A stretch of DNA of 51,688 nt from the NCBI GenBank assembly GCA_964245075.1, contig CAXTLC010000032.1, forward strand, positions 1 to 51,688, read 5' to 3'. The stretch's first letter is position 1; each line of letters opens with the position of its first letter. Made by a program: the position numbers and the translations under genes. This document shows positions 44,308 to 51,688 of the stretch, one piece after another. The notes under the pieces were generated by a model. It was not told where the DNA came from. It ran no database searches and was given only the letters and a program-made list of their open reading frames with translations. This DNA is from LMUY01 sp964245075 (GTDB lineage Bacteria; Pseudomonadota; Alphaproteobacteria; Acetobacterales; Acetobacteraceae).

Positions 44308-46200
44308 ATGAGCGTCGTCGTCACCGCCAATGGGGCTATCCGGACGCCTGTCCGGGCCAGCGCCCTGCTGGCTGTCCTGGGCATCGTCTATGGGGACATC
44401 GGCACCAGTCCGCTCTACGCCTTCAAGGCCAGCCTGGACCATTTCACCGCGACCGGCGTGGCGGAGGGGGAGATCCTGGGCATCCTTTCGATGATCTTCT
44501 GGTCGCTGATCGTCATCGTCACCCTGAAATACGTCTTCCTGGTCATGCGCGCGGACAACAAGGGAGAAGGCGGCATCCTCGCCCTCATGGCGCTGGCGCA
44601 GCGGGCCAGCACGGACGGGCGGGGCCGGGCGGTGCTGGCCACCATCGGCATCATCGGCGCCGGGCTGTTCTTCGGCGACGGGATCATCACGCCCGCAGTG
44701 TCCGTCCTTTCGGCTGTCGAAGGGCTGGAAGTGACTACGCCGGAATTGCAGCCCTATGTGGTGCCGATCGCGTGCGCGGTGATCGTGGGGCTGTTCGCGG
44801 TGCAATACCGCGGCACCGGCCGGGTCGGGCAGGTGTTCGGCCCGGTCATGGCGGTCTGGTTCACCGTCATCGGCATCATGGGCGCGCGCCAGGTGGTCGC
44901 CCAGCCGCACGTGCTGTCGGCGCTGCTGCCCCAGCACATGGCGCTGTTCTGCATGCACCATGGCTGGCTTGCGTTCGTGGCGCTCGGCTCCGTCGTCCTG
45001 GCGGTGACGGGGGCGGAGGCGCTGTATGCCGACATGGGGCATTTCGGCGCGGCGCCGATCCGCCGGGCCTGGGTGTGGTTCGTGCTGCCGAGCCTCGTGC
45101 TCAACTACTTCGGCCAGGGCGCGCTCATCCTGGAGAACCCGTCCGCGATCGCCAACCCGTTCTTCCTGATGGCGCCGATGGCGTTGCGCCTTCCGCTGGT
45201 GGTGCTCGCCACCGCCGCGACGGTGATCGCCAGCCAGGCGCTGATCTCGGGCGCCTACTCCATCGCCCGGCAGTGCATGCAGATGAACTTCCTGCCGCGG
45301 ATGAGCGTGACCCACACCAGCATCACCGAGGAAGGGCAGATCTATGTTCCGCAGGTGAACACGGCGCTGTTCATCGGCGTGCTGCTGCTGGTGCTGGCGT
45401 TCCGCAGCAGCGACGCGCTGACCGCCGCGTACGGCATCGCCGTCACCGGCACGTTCCTGTGCACCTGCATCCTGGCCGCCTTCGCCTTCCGGCGCCGGTT
45501 CGGCTGGTCCCGCCCGCTCGCCCTCCTGGTGTTCGGCGGCTTCTTCGCGGTGGACAGCCTGTTCTTCGCCTCCAACATGCTGAAGGTGCCCGAAGGCGGG
45601 TGGGTGCCGCTGGTCATCGGGCTGGGGCTGATCGCGCTGATGACCACTTGGAAGCGCGGACGGGACCTGATGCTGGCGCGCTGGAAGCAAGACAGCTTGC
45701 CGCTCGCGTCCTTCCTCAAGCGGTTGCCGCAATCGCGCACCTTGCGCGTGCCCGGCATGGCGGTGTTCCTGACCGGGACGCCGGATTACGTGCCTGCGGC
45801 ACTGCTGCACAACCTCAAGCACAACAAGGTGCTGCACGAGAAGGTCCTGTTCGTGACCGTCAGCAACGAGGACGTGCCCGAGGTCAGCGCGGAACGCCGC
45901 ACGGAGGTGACGGAGCTGGCGCCGGGCATCCACCGCGTGAAGCTGCACTACGGCTTCATGGAAAGCCCCAACATCCCCCGCGCCCTGGAAGACCTGCGCG
46001 GCCGCGGCGTCGACTACGATCCGATGCAGGTCAGCTACTTCCTGGGCCGCGACGTGCTGGTGCGCGCGCTGGTGCCCAAGCTGCCGATCTGGCGGCTGTG
46101 GCTATTCCTGGTGATGGTCCGCAACGCCGTCCCGGCCACCGTGTTCTTCCGCATCCCGAGCGACCGCGTGGTGGAGCTGGGCGTCCGCGTCGCAATCTGA
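44308..46200 (+). CDS. kup: KUP-type potassium uptake protein
   Basis: The 630-residue membrane protein has the KUP signature GIVYGDIGTSPLYAFKAS (about 26-43), about 12 helices in the first 430 residues and a cytoplasmic C-terminal domain with the sequence HNLKHNKVLHEKVLFVTV. It takes up K+ with protons. A good ribosome binding site (ACGGAG, 7 bases upstream) supports the ATG. Confidence 0.97.
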   Translation: MSVVVTANGAIRTPVRASALLAVLGIVYGDIGTSPLYAFKASLDHFTATGVAEGEILGILSMIFWSLIVIVTLKYVFLVMRADNKGEGGILALMALAQRASTDGRGRAVLATIGIIGAGLFFGDGIITPAVSVLSAVEGLEVTTPELQPYVVPIACAVIVGLFAVQYRGTGRVGQVFGPVMAVWFTVIGIMGARQVVAQPHVLSALLPQHMALFCMHHGWLAFVALGSVVLAVTGAEALYADMGHFGAAPIRRAWVWFVLPSLVLNYFGQGALILENPSAIANPFFLMAPMALRLPLVVLATAATVIASQALISGAYSIARQCMQMNFLPRMSVTHTSITEEGQIYVPQVNTALFIGVLLLVLAFRSSDALTAAYGIAVTGTFLCTCILAAFAFRRRFGWSRPLALLVFGGFFAVDSLFFASNMLKVPEGGWVPLVIGLGLIALMTTWKRGRDLMLARWKQDSLPLASFLKRLPQSRTLRVPGMAVFLTGTPDYVPAALLHNLKHNKVLHEKVLFVTVSNEDVPEVSAERRTEVTELAPGIHRVKLHYGFMESPNIPRALEDLRGRGVDYDPMQVSYFLGRDVLVRALVPKLPIWRLWLFLVMVRNAVPATVFFRIPSDRVVELGVRVAI

Positions 46201-46268
46201 CACAATTCTGCAACGTTCGATACAAACGTGCGTTGGATCGGGACGTGCTGGCGGAGGATCCCGGTTTG

Positions 46269-46616
46269 GTGAAAGTGACCTTGGTCTTGGCGCGGGGGCC
46301 GCGCCACCCCGAGGGCAATCTGGACGACCGCATGCGCTTGCAGGTCTTGCTCACCCCGCAAGGCCACTTGGACGTGTCGGCCTGGGAGACGGACACGCTC
46401 CCCTGGCCGACATCCCGGGAGCTTGCCGGCCATGCCATCCGCGCGGGCGAGCTGGTCAAGATCGAGGAGGGCTGGGCTTTGCGGGAGCTGGGCAGCGCGG
46501 ACGAGCCGCTCTACAGCTTCAAGGCCGCGATCATCCGGCCCGGCGAGCTCATCCGGGTCGGGCGGCTGGATGGGGACGAGATGCTGTACCGCATCGTGGC
46601 CGTCGATCCGGATTGA
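46269..46616 (+). CDS. Small hypothetical protein downstream of kup
   Basis: The 115-residue frame (GTG start; TTG at 46266 is an alternative) has a GGAGG at 46253-46257. It encodes a beta-rich, Cys-free protein: DDRMRLQVLLTPQGHLDVSAW, then LVKIEEGWALRELGSADEPL and IRVGRLDGDEMLYRIVAV. No family is recognised. It lies 68 bases after kup and is convergent with pepN, ending 9 bases before its stop. Confidence 0.65.
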   Translation: MKVTLVLARGPRHPEGNLDDRMRLQVLLTPQGHLDVSAWETDTLPWPTSRELAGHAIRAGELVKIEEGWALRELGSADEPLYSFKAAIIRPGELIRVGRLDGDEMLYRIVAVDPD

Positions 46617-46625
46617 CGTGAAGCG

Positions 46626-49277
46626 TCAGCCGAAGCTGCGCGACGCCATCTCGAACGTTCCCCGGCTCAAGCCGGGCGTGTCCCTGATCCGCCGCAACTC
46701 GGCCTGCATCAGCGCCTGGCGTGCCGCGTCGTAGCGCCGCCAAGCGCCCAGCGGGGTCACCATGCGGGCCGCGATCTGGCTGTTGCGGGGGTCGAGCGCC
46801 AGGACCGTGTCGGCCAGGAAGGCATACCCGGCGCCGGATGCGGCGTGGAACTGCGCCCGGTTGAACGCGAAGCTGCCCACCAGCGCGCGCACGCGGTTGG
46901 GATTGCCGGCGTCGAAGTCCGGATGCTCCGCCAGCGCCTGCACCGCCGCCAGCGTGCCCGGCAGCGTGGAGGACGCTTGCAGGGCGAACCACTTGTCCAA
47001 CACGAGGCCGTCATTGCGCCACTTGGCATGGAACGCCGCCAGCGCCGCATCCCGTTCGGGGCAACGGATCTGCACCAAGGCGCCGAGCGCCGCCAGCACA
47101 TCCGTCATCGTGCGTTCCGCCGTGAACTGCGCCCAGGCCAAGGCCGCTCCGGCCACGGGGTCGGACGCCGCCAGCGCGCCGAGGCAGAAGTTCCTGAGCG
47201 CGCGCCGGCCTATCGCCCCCATGTCGATGCTGGTCTCGTCAAGGGCGGCGAGGCGGTCGTACGTCTCGCGCAGCTTGCCGGCCAGCACCTGGCCCCACTC
47301 GGTCCGGGCGGCCTGGCGCACGGCATGGATGCCATCCACGTCCACGACAGCCATCTGGTCCCCGAGGAACGCCTCGCCGGGCAGGGCGAGCGCCATGGCG
47401 GCGAAGTCAGGGTCCGCATCGGCGCCGGCAAGGGTTGCCGCTGCGGCCTCGGTCACCCCGGGGTCGAGCGGCATGGCGGCGCCAGCCGCCTGGGCAGCGA
47501 CCATCGCCAGCAACGCACGCGCCGCATAATGCTGGCCGGATGCCCAGCGCACGAACGGGTCGGTGTCGTGCGTGGCGAGGAAGCGCAGTTGCGCCGGGGG
47601 CGTGCCGGAGAGCTTCACCGGGGCGGAGAAGCCGCGCAGCAGCGAGGGCACCGGACGCGCCGGGACGTCCACGAAGGTGAAGCTCTGCTCCGCCTCCTTG
47701 AGCGCGAGCACGCGGGTGCCGGGGGCGGCCACCGCTTCGTCCGCCAGCCGCATGGGCAGCGGCGCGCCATCGGGCGCCAGCAGGCCCATGGCGACCGGGA
47801 TGAACAGCGGCGGACCTTTCGGCCGCTTCGGCAGGCTCTGGCGCAGGGTGAGCGTGTAGCGGCGCGCGGCGGGGTCGTATTCGTCGGAAACGGCGACCTC
47901 CGGCGTGCCGGGCGTGGCGTACCAGAGCTTGAAATGGCTGAGATCCGTGCCGGAGGCGTCCTGCATCGCCGCCACGAAATCCTCGATCGTCACCGCCTGG
48001 TTGTCATGGCGCGCGATGTAAAGGTCCATGCCGCGCCGGAACGCCGCGGCGCCGATGATCGTCTGGATCATGCGCACCAGCTCGGCGCCCTTCTGGTACA
48101 CCGTCGCCGTGTAGAAGTTGTTGATCTCGATGTAGCTTTCCGGACGGACCGGGTGGGCCAGCGGGCCGGCATCCTCCGGGAACTGGCTGGCGCGCAGCCC
48201 GGCCGCGTCCGCGATGCGCTTGGTGGCGCGGCTGCCCTGGTCGGCCGAGAACTCCTGGTCCCGGAAGACCGTCAGGCCCTCCTTCAACGAGAGCTGGAAC
48301 CAGTCGCGGCAGGTGATGCGGTTGCCGGTCCAGTTGTGGAAGTACTCGTGGGCGATGACGCTCTCGACGCCCTGGTAGTCGGCGTCGGTCGCCGTATCGG
48401 GCCGCGCCAGCACGTATTTCGTGTTGAAGACGTTCAGGCCCTTGTTCTCCATCGCGCCCATGTTGAAGTCCGACACGGCGGCGATGTTGAAGACGTCCAG
48501 GTCGTATTCGAGGCCCCACACCGCCTCGTCCCACGCCATGCTGGCCTTGAGCGAGCGCATGGCGTAGCCGCAGCGATCCTCGTCGCCGCGACGGACGTGG
48601 ATGCCGAGATCCACGGCGCGGCCGGACCGGGTGGTGAAGCTGCCGGTGACCGCGACGAGGTCCCCCGCGACCACGGCGAAGAGGTAGGACGGCTTGGGAT
48701 GCGGGTCGATCCAGCGCGCCCAGCGCCGGCCGCCCGACTCGCCGCTGCCGCCGGGATTGCCGTTGGACAGCAGCACCGGGCAGGCGGCGGCGTCGGCATG
48801 GAGCGTCACGGCATAGCGCGCCATGACGTCCGGACGGTCCGGGAAGTAGGTGATGCGGCGGAAGCCCTCCGCCTCGCACTGGGTGAAGAAGTTGCCGCCG
48901 GACAGATACAGGCCGGACAGCTCGGTGTTGTCCCGCGGCGAGATACGGACGGTGATGGCGAGGGTGAACGCGTCCGGCACGTCCGCGATCGTGAGCGCGT
49001 CGTCCGTCAGGGCGTAGCGGTCGGCCCCGAGCGCCGCGCCGTCCAAGGCGATCGACAGCAATTCCAGCCGCTCGCCGTCCAGGCGCAACGGGCCGCCCTG
49101 GCCGGCCGGGTTGCGGCGCACGGCCAACCGGGACGTCACCACGGTCGCCGCCGGGTCGAGCGCGAAATCCAGGTCCACCTGGTCGATCAGGTAGTCGGGC
49201 ACGCGGTAATCTGCCAGGCGCACGGTGCGGGAAGTTGACGCCGGGCCGGCGTCACGCTGCATGTCGGCTGGGGTCAT
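46626..49277 (-). CDS. pepN: Aminopeptidase N
   Basis: The 883-residue M1 metallopeptidase has the GAMEN exopeptidase motif (MGAMENKGLN) and the zinc motif HEYFHNWTGNR with the downstream Glu in LKEGLTVFRDQEF. It belongs to the PepN group with a long helical C-terminal domain. It trims N-terminal residues from peptides in the cytoplasm. The ATG at 49277 (MTPADMQRD) is preferred; ATGs at 49313 and 49262 are alternatives and none has a strong ribosome binding site. Confidence 0.95.
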   Translation of the reverse strand: MTPADMQRDAGPASTSRTVRLADYRVPDYLIDQVDLDFALDPAATVVTSRLAVRRNPAGQGGPLRLDGERLELLSIALDGAALGADRYALTDDALTIADVPDAFTLAITVRISPRDNTELSGLYLSGGNFFTQCEAEGFRRITYFPDRPDVMARYAVTLHADAAACPVLLSNGNPGGSGESGGRRWARWIDPHPKPSYLFAVVAGDLVAVTGSFTTRSGRAVDLGIHVRRGDEDRCGYAMRSLKASMAWDEAVWGLEYDLDVFNIAAVSDFNMGAMENKGLNVFNTKYVLARPDTATDADYQGVESVIAHEYFHNWTGNRITCRDWFQLSLKEGLTVFRDQEFSADQGSRATKRIADAAGLRASQFPEDAGPLAHPVRPESYIEINNFYTATVYQKGAELVRMIQTIIGAAAFRRGMDLYIARHDNQAVTIEDFVAAMQDASGTDLSHFKLWYATPGTPEVAVSDEYDPAARRYTLTLRQSLPKRPKGPPLFIPVAMGLLAPDGAPLPMRLADEAVAAPGTRVLALKEAEQSFTFVDVPARPVPSLLRGFSAPVKLSGTPPAQLRFLATHDTDPFVRWASGQHYAARALLAMVAAQAAGAAMPLDPGVTEAAAATLAGADADPDFAAMALALPGEAFLGDQMAVVDVDGIHAVRQAARTEWGQVLAGKLRETYDRLAALDETSIDMGAIGRRALRNFCLGALAASDPVAGAALAWAQFTAERTMTDVLAALGALVQIRCPERDAALAAFHAKWRNDGLVLDKWFALQASSTLPGTLAAVQALAEHPDFDAGNPNRVRALVGSFAFNRAQFHAASGAGYAFLADTVLALDPRNSQIAARMVTPLGAWRRYDAARQALMQAELRRIRDTPGLSRGTFEMASRSFG

Positions 49278-49319
49278 GGACGAGTGTATCGTGTCACCGG
49301 GTAGGGGGCGCAAGCCTGT

Positions 49320-49426
49320 CTAGAGCATCATCCGACCGAACGGGATCACCTGTCGGATAGAGATGCTCGTGGAAACAACTGGCTAGAGCATCAGCCGTGC
49401 GCCTATCAGCACGGATGATGCTCTAG
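49320..49426. repeat. Intergenic inverted-repeat element (CTAGAGCATC family)
   Basis: CTAGAGCATCATCCG (49320-49334) and CGGATGATGCTCTAG (49412-49426) are perfect inverted copies at the ends. A third copy, CTAGAGCATCAGCCGTGC (49383-49400), pairs with GCACGGATGATGCTCTAG (49409-49426), giving an 18-bp stem with one mismatch and an 8-base loop. It resembles mobile intergenic palindromes seen in alphaproteobacteria. The sppA stop codon (TAG, 49425-49423) lies inside its right end, so it also forms the 3' end of the sppA mRNA. Confidence 0.85.
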
Positions 49427-50346
49427 CGGACAAGCTCCGGAGACCATATCGCCATTGGCACGCCTGCGCCGAGGTCCAGCCCGAGCCGCTGGCTGAACAA
49501 ACCCAGGGTTGCGCCGAGCGTGCGGTCGTAGAAGCTGCCGAACTTCAGGTCCTCGATCGGCAGGTCAGCCCCGACGCGGCGCTCCTTTTCCAGCCAGGCG
49601 CGCGCTTCCGGCTCGCCGCCGATCTCATCCACCAGGCCCAGTGCCAAAGCCTGCCGCCCGGTGTAGGCCCGGCCGTCTGCCAAGACGCGGACTTGCGGCT
49701 CGTCGATCCGCCGCGCCTGCGCCACCATGGTGACGAACTGGCCGAACAGGTCCCCCACCAGCTTCTGCAGGTAGTCGCGCCCGGCCGGCGACAAACCATG
49801 GGTGAAGGACGGCTGGTCCTTCAGCGGGCCGGAAATGATCGCCTCGGCAGACAGGCCGAGCTTGTCGAGCAGCCCGGCGGCGTTGCCGGTTTCCAGGATC
49901 ACGCCGATGGAGCCGGTCAGGGTTGCCGCGCTGGCGAAGATGCGCGCGGCCGGCAAGCTGATCATGTACCCGGCCGAGGCGGCCGTGCCTTCCATCACCG
50001 TGACAACGGGCTTGACCTGGGCCACCCGCGCCAGGGCGTCATGCAGGCTCTCGCCGCCGGCCACGCTGCCGCCCGGGCTGTCCACCGTGAGCACCACGGC
50101 CGCCACGTTCGCGTCCTTGGCCAGCGCGCTGACGGCTTCCAGCAGGCGGCGGTTGGATGTGATGACGCCATTTACCGTCACCCGGGTGACGTGACGCCGG
50201 CCCGGGATGGCGGCGCCCCCCCGCGATGCCACGGCGTAGGCGACGACGCCGAGCAAAGCCAGCACCGCCAGCAGGCGCCAGAAGACGAGGCGGCGCTTGA
50301 GGCGCCGCCTGTCCAGGAGGAGGTCCGCTTCGAGGCTGCCGGACAA
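49423..50346 (-). CDS. sppA: Signal peptide peptidase SppA (S49 family)
   Basis: The 307-residue protein has one N-terminal membrane helix (FWRLLAVLALLGVVAYAV), the VDSPGGSVAGGESL segment, the nucleophile Ser in GTAASAGYMIS and a probable general-base Lys in ISGPLKDQPS. It is the short, single-domain form that works as an oligomer and cleaves leftover signal peptides. The gene follows rpsA after 3 bases, which suggests coexpression. Confidence 0.95.
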   Translation of the reverse strand: MSGSLEADLLLDRRRLKRRLVFWRLLAVLALLGVVAYAVASRGGAAIPGRRHVTRVTVNGVITSNRRLLEAVSALAKDANVAAVVLTVDSPGGSVAGGESLHDALARVAQVKPVVTVMEGTAASAGYMISLPAARIFASAATLTGSIGVILETGNAAGLLDKLGLSAEAIISGPLKDQPSFTHGLSPAGRDYLQKLVGDLFGQFVTMVAQARRIDEPQVRVLADGRAYTGRQALALGLVDEIGGEPEARAWLEKERRVGADLPIEDLKFGSFYDRTLGATLGLFSQRLGLDLGAGVPMAIWSPELVR

Positions 50347-50349
50347 GCC

Positions 50350-51688
50350 TTACTCGGTGGTCTGCTGGTTACGGCGGCGGATCGCCGCCCCCAGGATATC
50401 ACCCAACGAAGCGCCGCTGTCGGAGGTGCCGAACTCGGCCACCGCCTGCTTGTCTTCCTCGATCTCGCGCCCCTTGATGGTGAGCGAGAGCTTGCGGGCG
50501 GCGCGGTCGATCGCGGTGATCTTGGCGTCCACCTTCTCGCCGACGGCGAAGCGGTCGGGCCGCTGGTCCTGCTTGTCGCGGGCCAGTTCGGCGCGGCGGA
50601 TGAAGCCGGTGAGCACTTCGTCCACCTTGACCTCGATGCCATTGGCCTGGATCGCGGTCACGATGCAGGTGACGACCTCGCCCTTGTGGACGCGGCTGAG
50701 CGTGTCGGCCGCCGGGTCGTCCTGCATCTGCTTGATGCCGAGCGAGATGCGCTCCTTCTCCACGTCCACGTCCAGCACCTTGGCGCGGACGACCTGCGCC
50801 TTGTCGAACTTGGCCATCGCCAGCTCGCCCGGCTCGTCCCACGAGATGTCGGACATGTGGACCATGCCGTCGATGTCGTCGGACAGGCCAACGAACAGGC
50901 CGAACTCGGTGATGTTGCGGATCTCGCCTTCCACCACGGAGCCGACCGGGTGGGTATCCAGGAACTCCTCCCACGGGTTGCGCTGCACCTGCTTGAGGCC
51001 CAGCGAGATCCGGCGCTTGGAGCTGTCCACGTCCAGCACCATCACGTCCACCTCCTGCGAGGTGGAGACGATCTTGCCGGGGTGGACGTTCTTTTTGGTC
51101 CAGCTCATCTCGGACACGTGGACCAGGCCTTCCACGCCCGGCTCCAGCTCCACGAAGGCGCCGTAGTCAGTGATGTTGGTGACGCGCCCGGTGTACTTCG
51201 CGCCCGGCGGGTACTTGGCGGCCACGCCTTCCCACGGGTCGGCCTCGAGCTGCTTCATGCCGAGGCTGATGCGCTGGGTTTCCGCGTTGAAGCGGATCAC
51301 CTGCACGCGCACCTGCTGGCCGATCTGCAACGCCTCGGACGGATGGTTGATGCGGCGCCAGGCCACGTCCGTCACGTGCAGCAGGCCGTCCACGCCGCCG
51401 AGGTCCACGAAGGCGCCGTAGTCGGTGATGTTCTTCACCACGCCGTCCAGGATCATGCCTTCCTTGAGGCCCTGGATCAGCTCGCTGCGCTGTTCGGCCC
51501 GGGTTTCCTCCAGCACCGCGCGACGGGAAACGACGATGTTGCCGCGGGCACGGTCCATCTTGAGGATCTGGAACGGCTGCGGCGTGCCCATCAGCGGCCC
51601 TACGTCGCGCACCGGGCGGATGTCCACCTGGGAGCCGGGCAGGAACGCCACGGCGCCGCCGAGGTCGACGGTGAAGCCGCCCTTGACC
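50350..51688 (-). CDS. rpsA: 30S ribosomal protein S1 (5' partial)
   Basis: The frame is open to the right edge (reading VKGGFTVDLGGAVAFLPGSQ), so the N-terminus lies beyond the window. Four S1 repeats are complete here (starts near GMILDGVVKNITDYGAFVDL, GAKYTGRVTNITDYGAFVEL, GSVVEGEIRNITEFGLFVGL and GEVVTCIVTAIQANGIEVKV) after the end of an earlier one. About 446 residues are present out of roughly 560 usual. S1 recruits mRNA to the small subunit. The GTG at 51651 is not a real start. Confidence 0.97.
   Translation of the reverse strand, partial: VKGGFTVDLGGAVAFLPGSQVDIRPVRDVGPLMGTPQPFQILKMDRARGNIVVSRRAVLEETRAEQRSELIQGLKEGMILDGVVKNITDYGAFVDLGGVDGLLHVTDVAWRRINHPSEALQIGQQVRVQVIRFNAETQRISLGMKQLEADPWEGVAAKYPPGAKYTGRVTNITDYGAFVELEPGVEGLVHVSEMSWTKKNVHPGKIVSTSQEVDVMVLDVDSSKRRISLGLKQVQRNPWEEFLDTHPVGSVVEGEIRNITEFGLFVGLSDDIDGMVHMSDISWDEPGELAMAKFDKAQVVRAKVLDVDVEKERISLGIKQMQDDPAADTLSRVHKGEVVTCIVTAIQANGIEVKVDEVLTGFIRRAELARDKQDQRPDRFAVGEKVDAKITAIDRAARKLSLTIKGREIEEDKQAVAEFGTSDSGASLGDILGAAIRRRNQQTTE

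Noticed and set aside
46845..49238. 797-codon plus-strand frame opposite pepN
   Set aside because: Antisense shadow of pepN; no recognisable domain.

Overview
The window is a GC-rich alphaproteobacterial chromosome fragment, most likely from the Acetobacteraceae or a relative. The evidence is the alphaproteobacterial lipoproteins (a BamF-like DUF3035 protein and DUF3576), the alphaproteobacterial-type porin, the rsmG-parA-parB block, EcfG-type promoters and the gene blocks leuS-lptE-holA and ileS-lspA. A run of 100 Ns at 7289-7388 marks a scaffold gap. Both edges cut genes: a CheB/CheR-type kinase on the left and rpsA on the right.

Layout. 1-6.7 kb holds two sensory kinases: a CheR-PAS-HWE kinase with a stand-alone receiver, and, facing it, a multi-PAS hybrid kinase. 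6.7-7.5 kb is a decayed recombinase remnant and the assembly gap. 7.5-10.2 kb is an envelope/stress cluster on the minus strand (two DUF2382/YsnF-like proteins, a YidB-like protein and a secreted PDZ protein). 10.5-15.5 kb has an ABC permease/ATPase pair divergent from a TesA-type esterase, ThpR and a uracil-DNA-glycosylase-like protein. 15.5-22.5 kb is a long minus-strand run: ileS, lspA, bamF-like, a secreted protein, mutL, a DMT transporter and yjbQ. 22.6-24.4 kb has a CHAP lipoprotein, a secreted low-complexity protein and recX. 24.5-29.8 kb has a PRC-barrel protein, argD, argF, a small ORF, a general stress protein, hslO and a lipoprotein. 29.8-34.2 kb has a DsbD-family protein, folE, apaG and metZ. 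34.4-36.7 kb is tRNA-Gly, rsmG carrying a parS-like site, parA and parB, which suggests proximity to the replication origin. 36.7-43.2 kb has holA, lptE, leuS, a DUF3576 lipoprotein and a porin. 43.5-51.7 kb has a YggS-family protein, kup, a small hypothetical, pepN, sppA and rpsA.

Themes. Two sites match the alphaproteobacterial EcfG general-stress promoter exactly (GGAAC-N17-CGTT), before the PRC-barrel gene and before the general stress protein gene. A third near-match lies before the DUF2382 operon. These suggest a shared general stress regulon that includes poorly characterised envelope proteins. This link is the most promising lead in the window. Many genes overlap by four bases (ATGA, GTGA, TTGA), which indicates translational coupling. 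Nothing resembling a CRISPR array, a prophage or a complete insertion sequence was seen.
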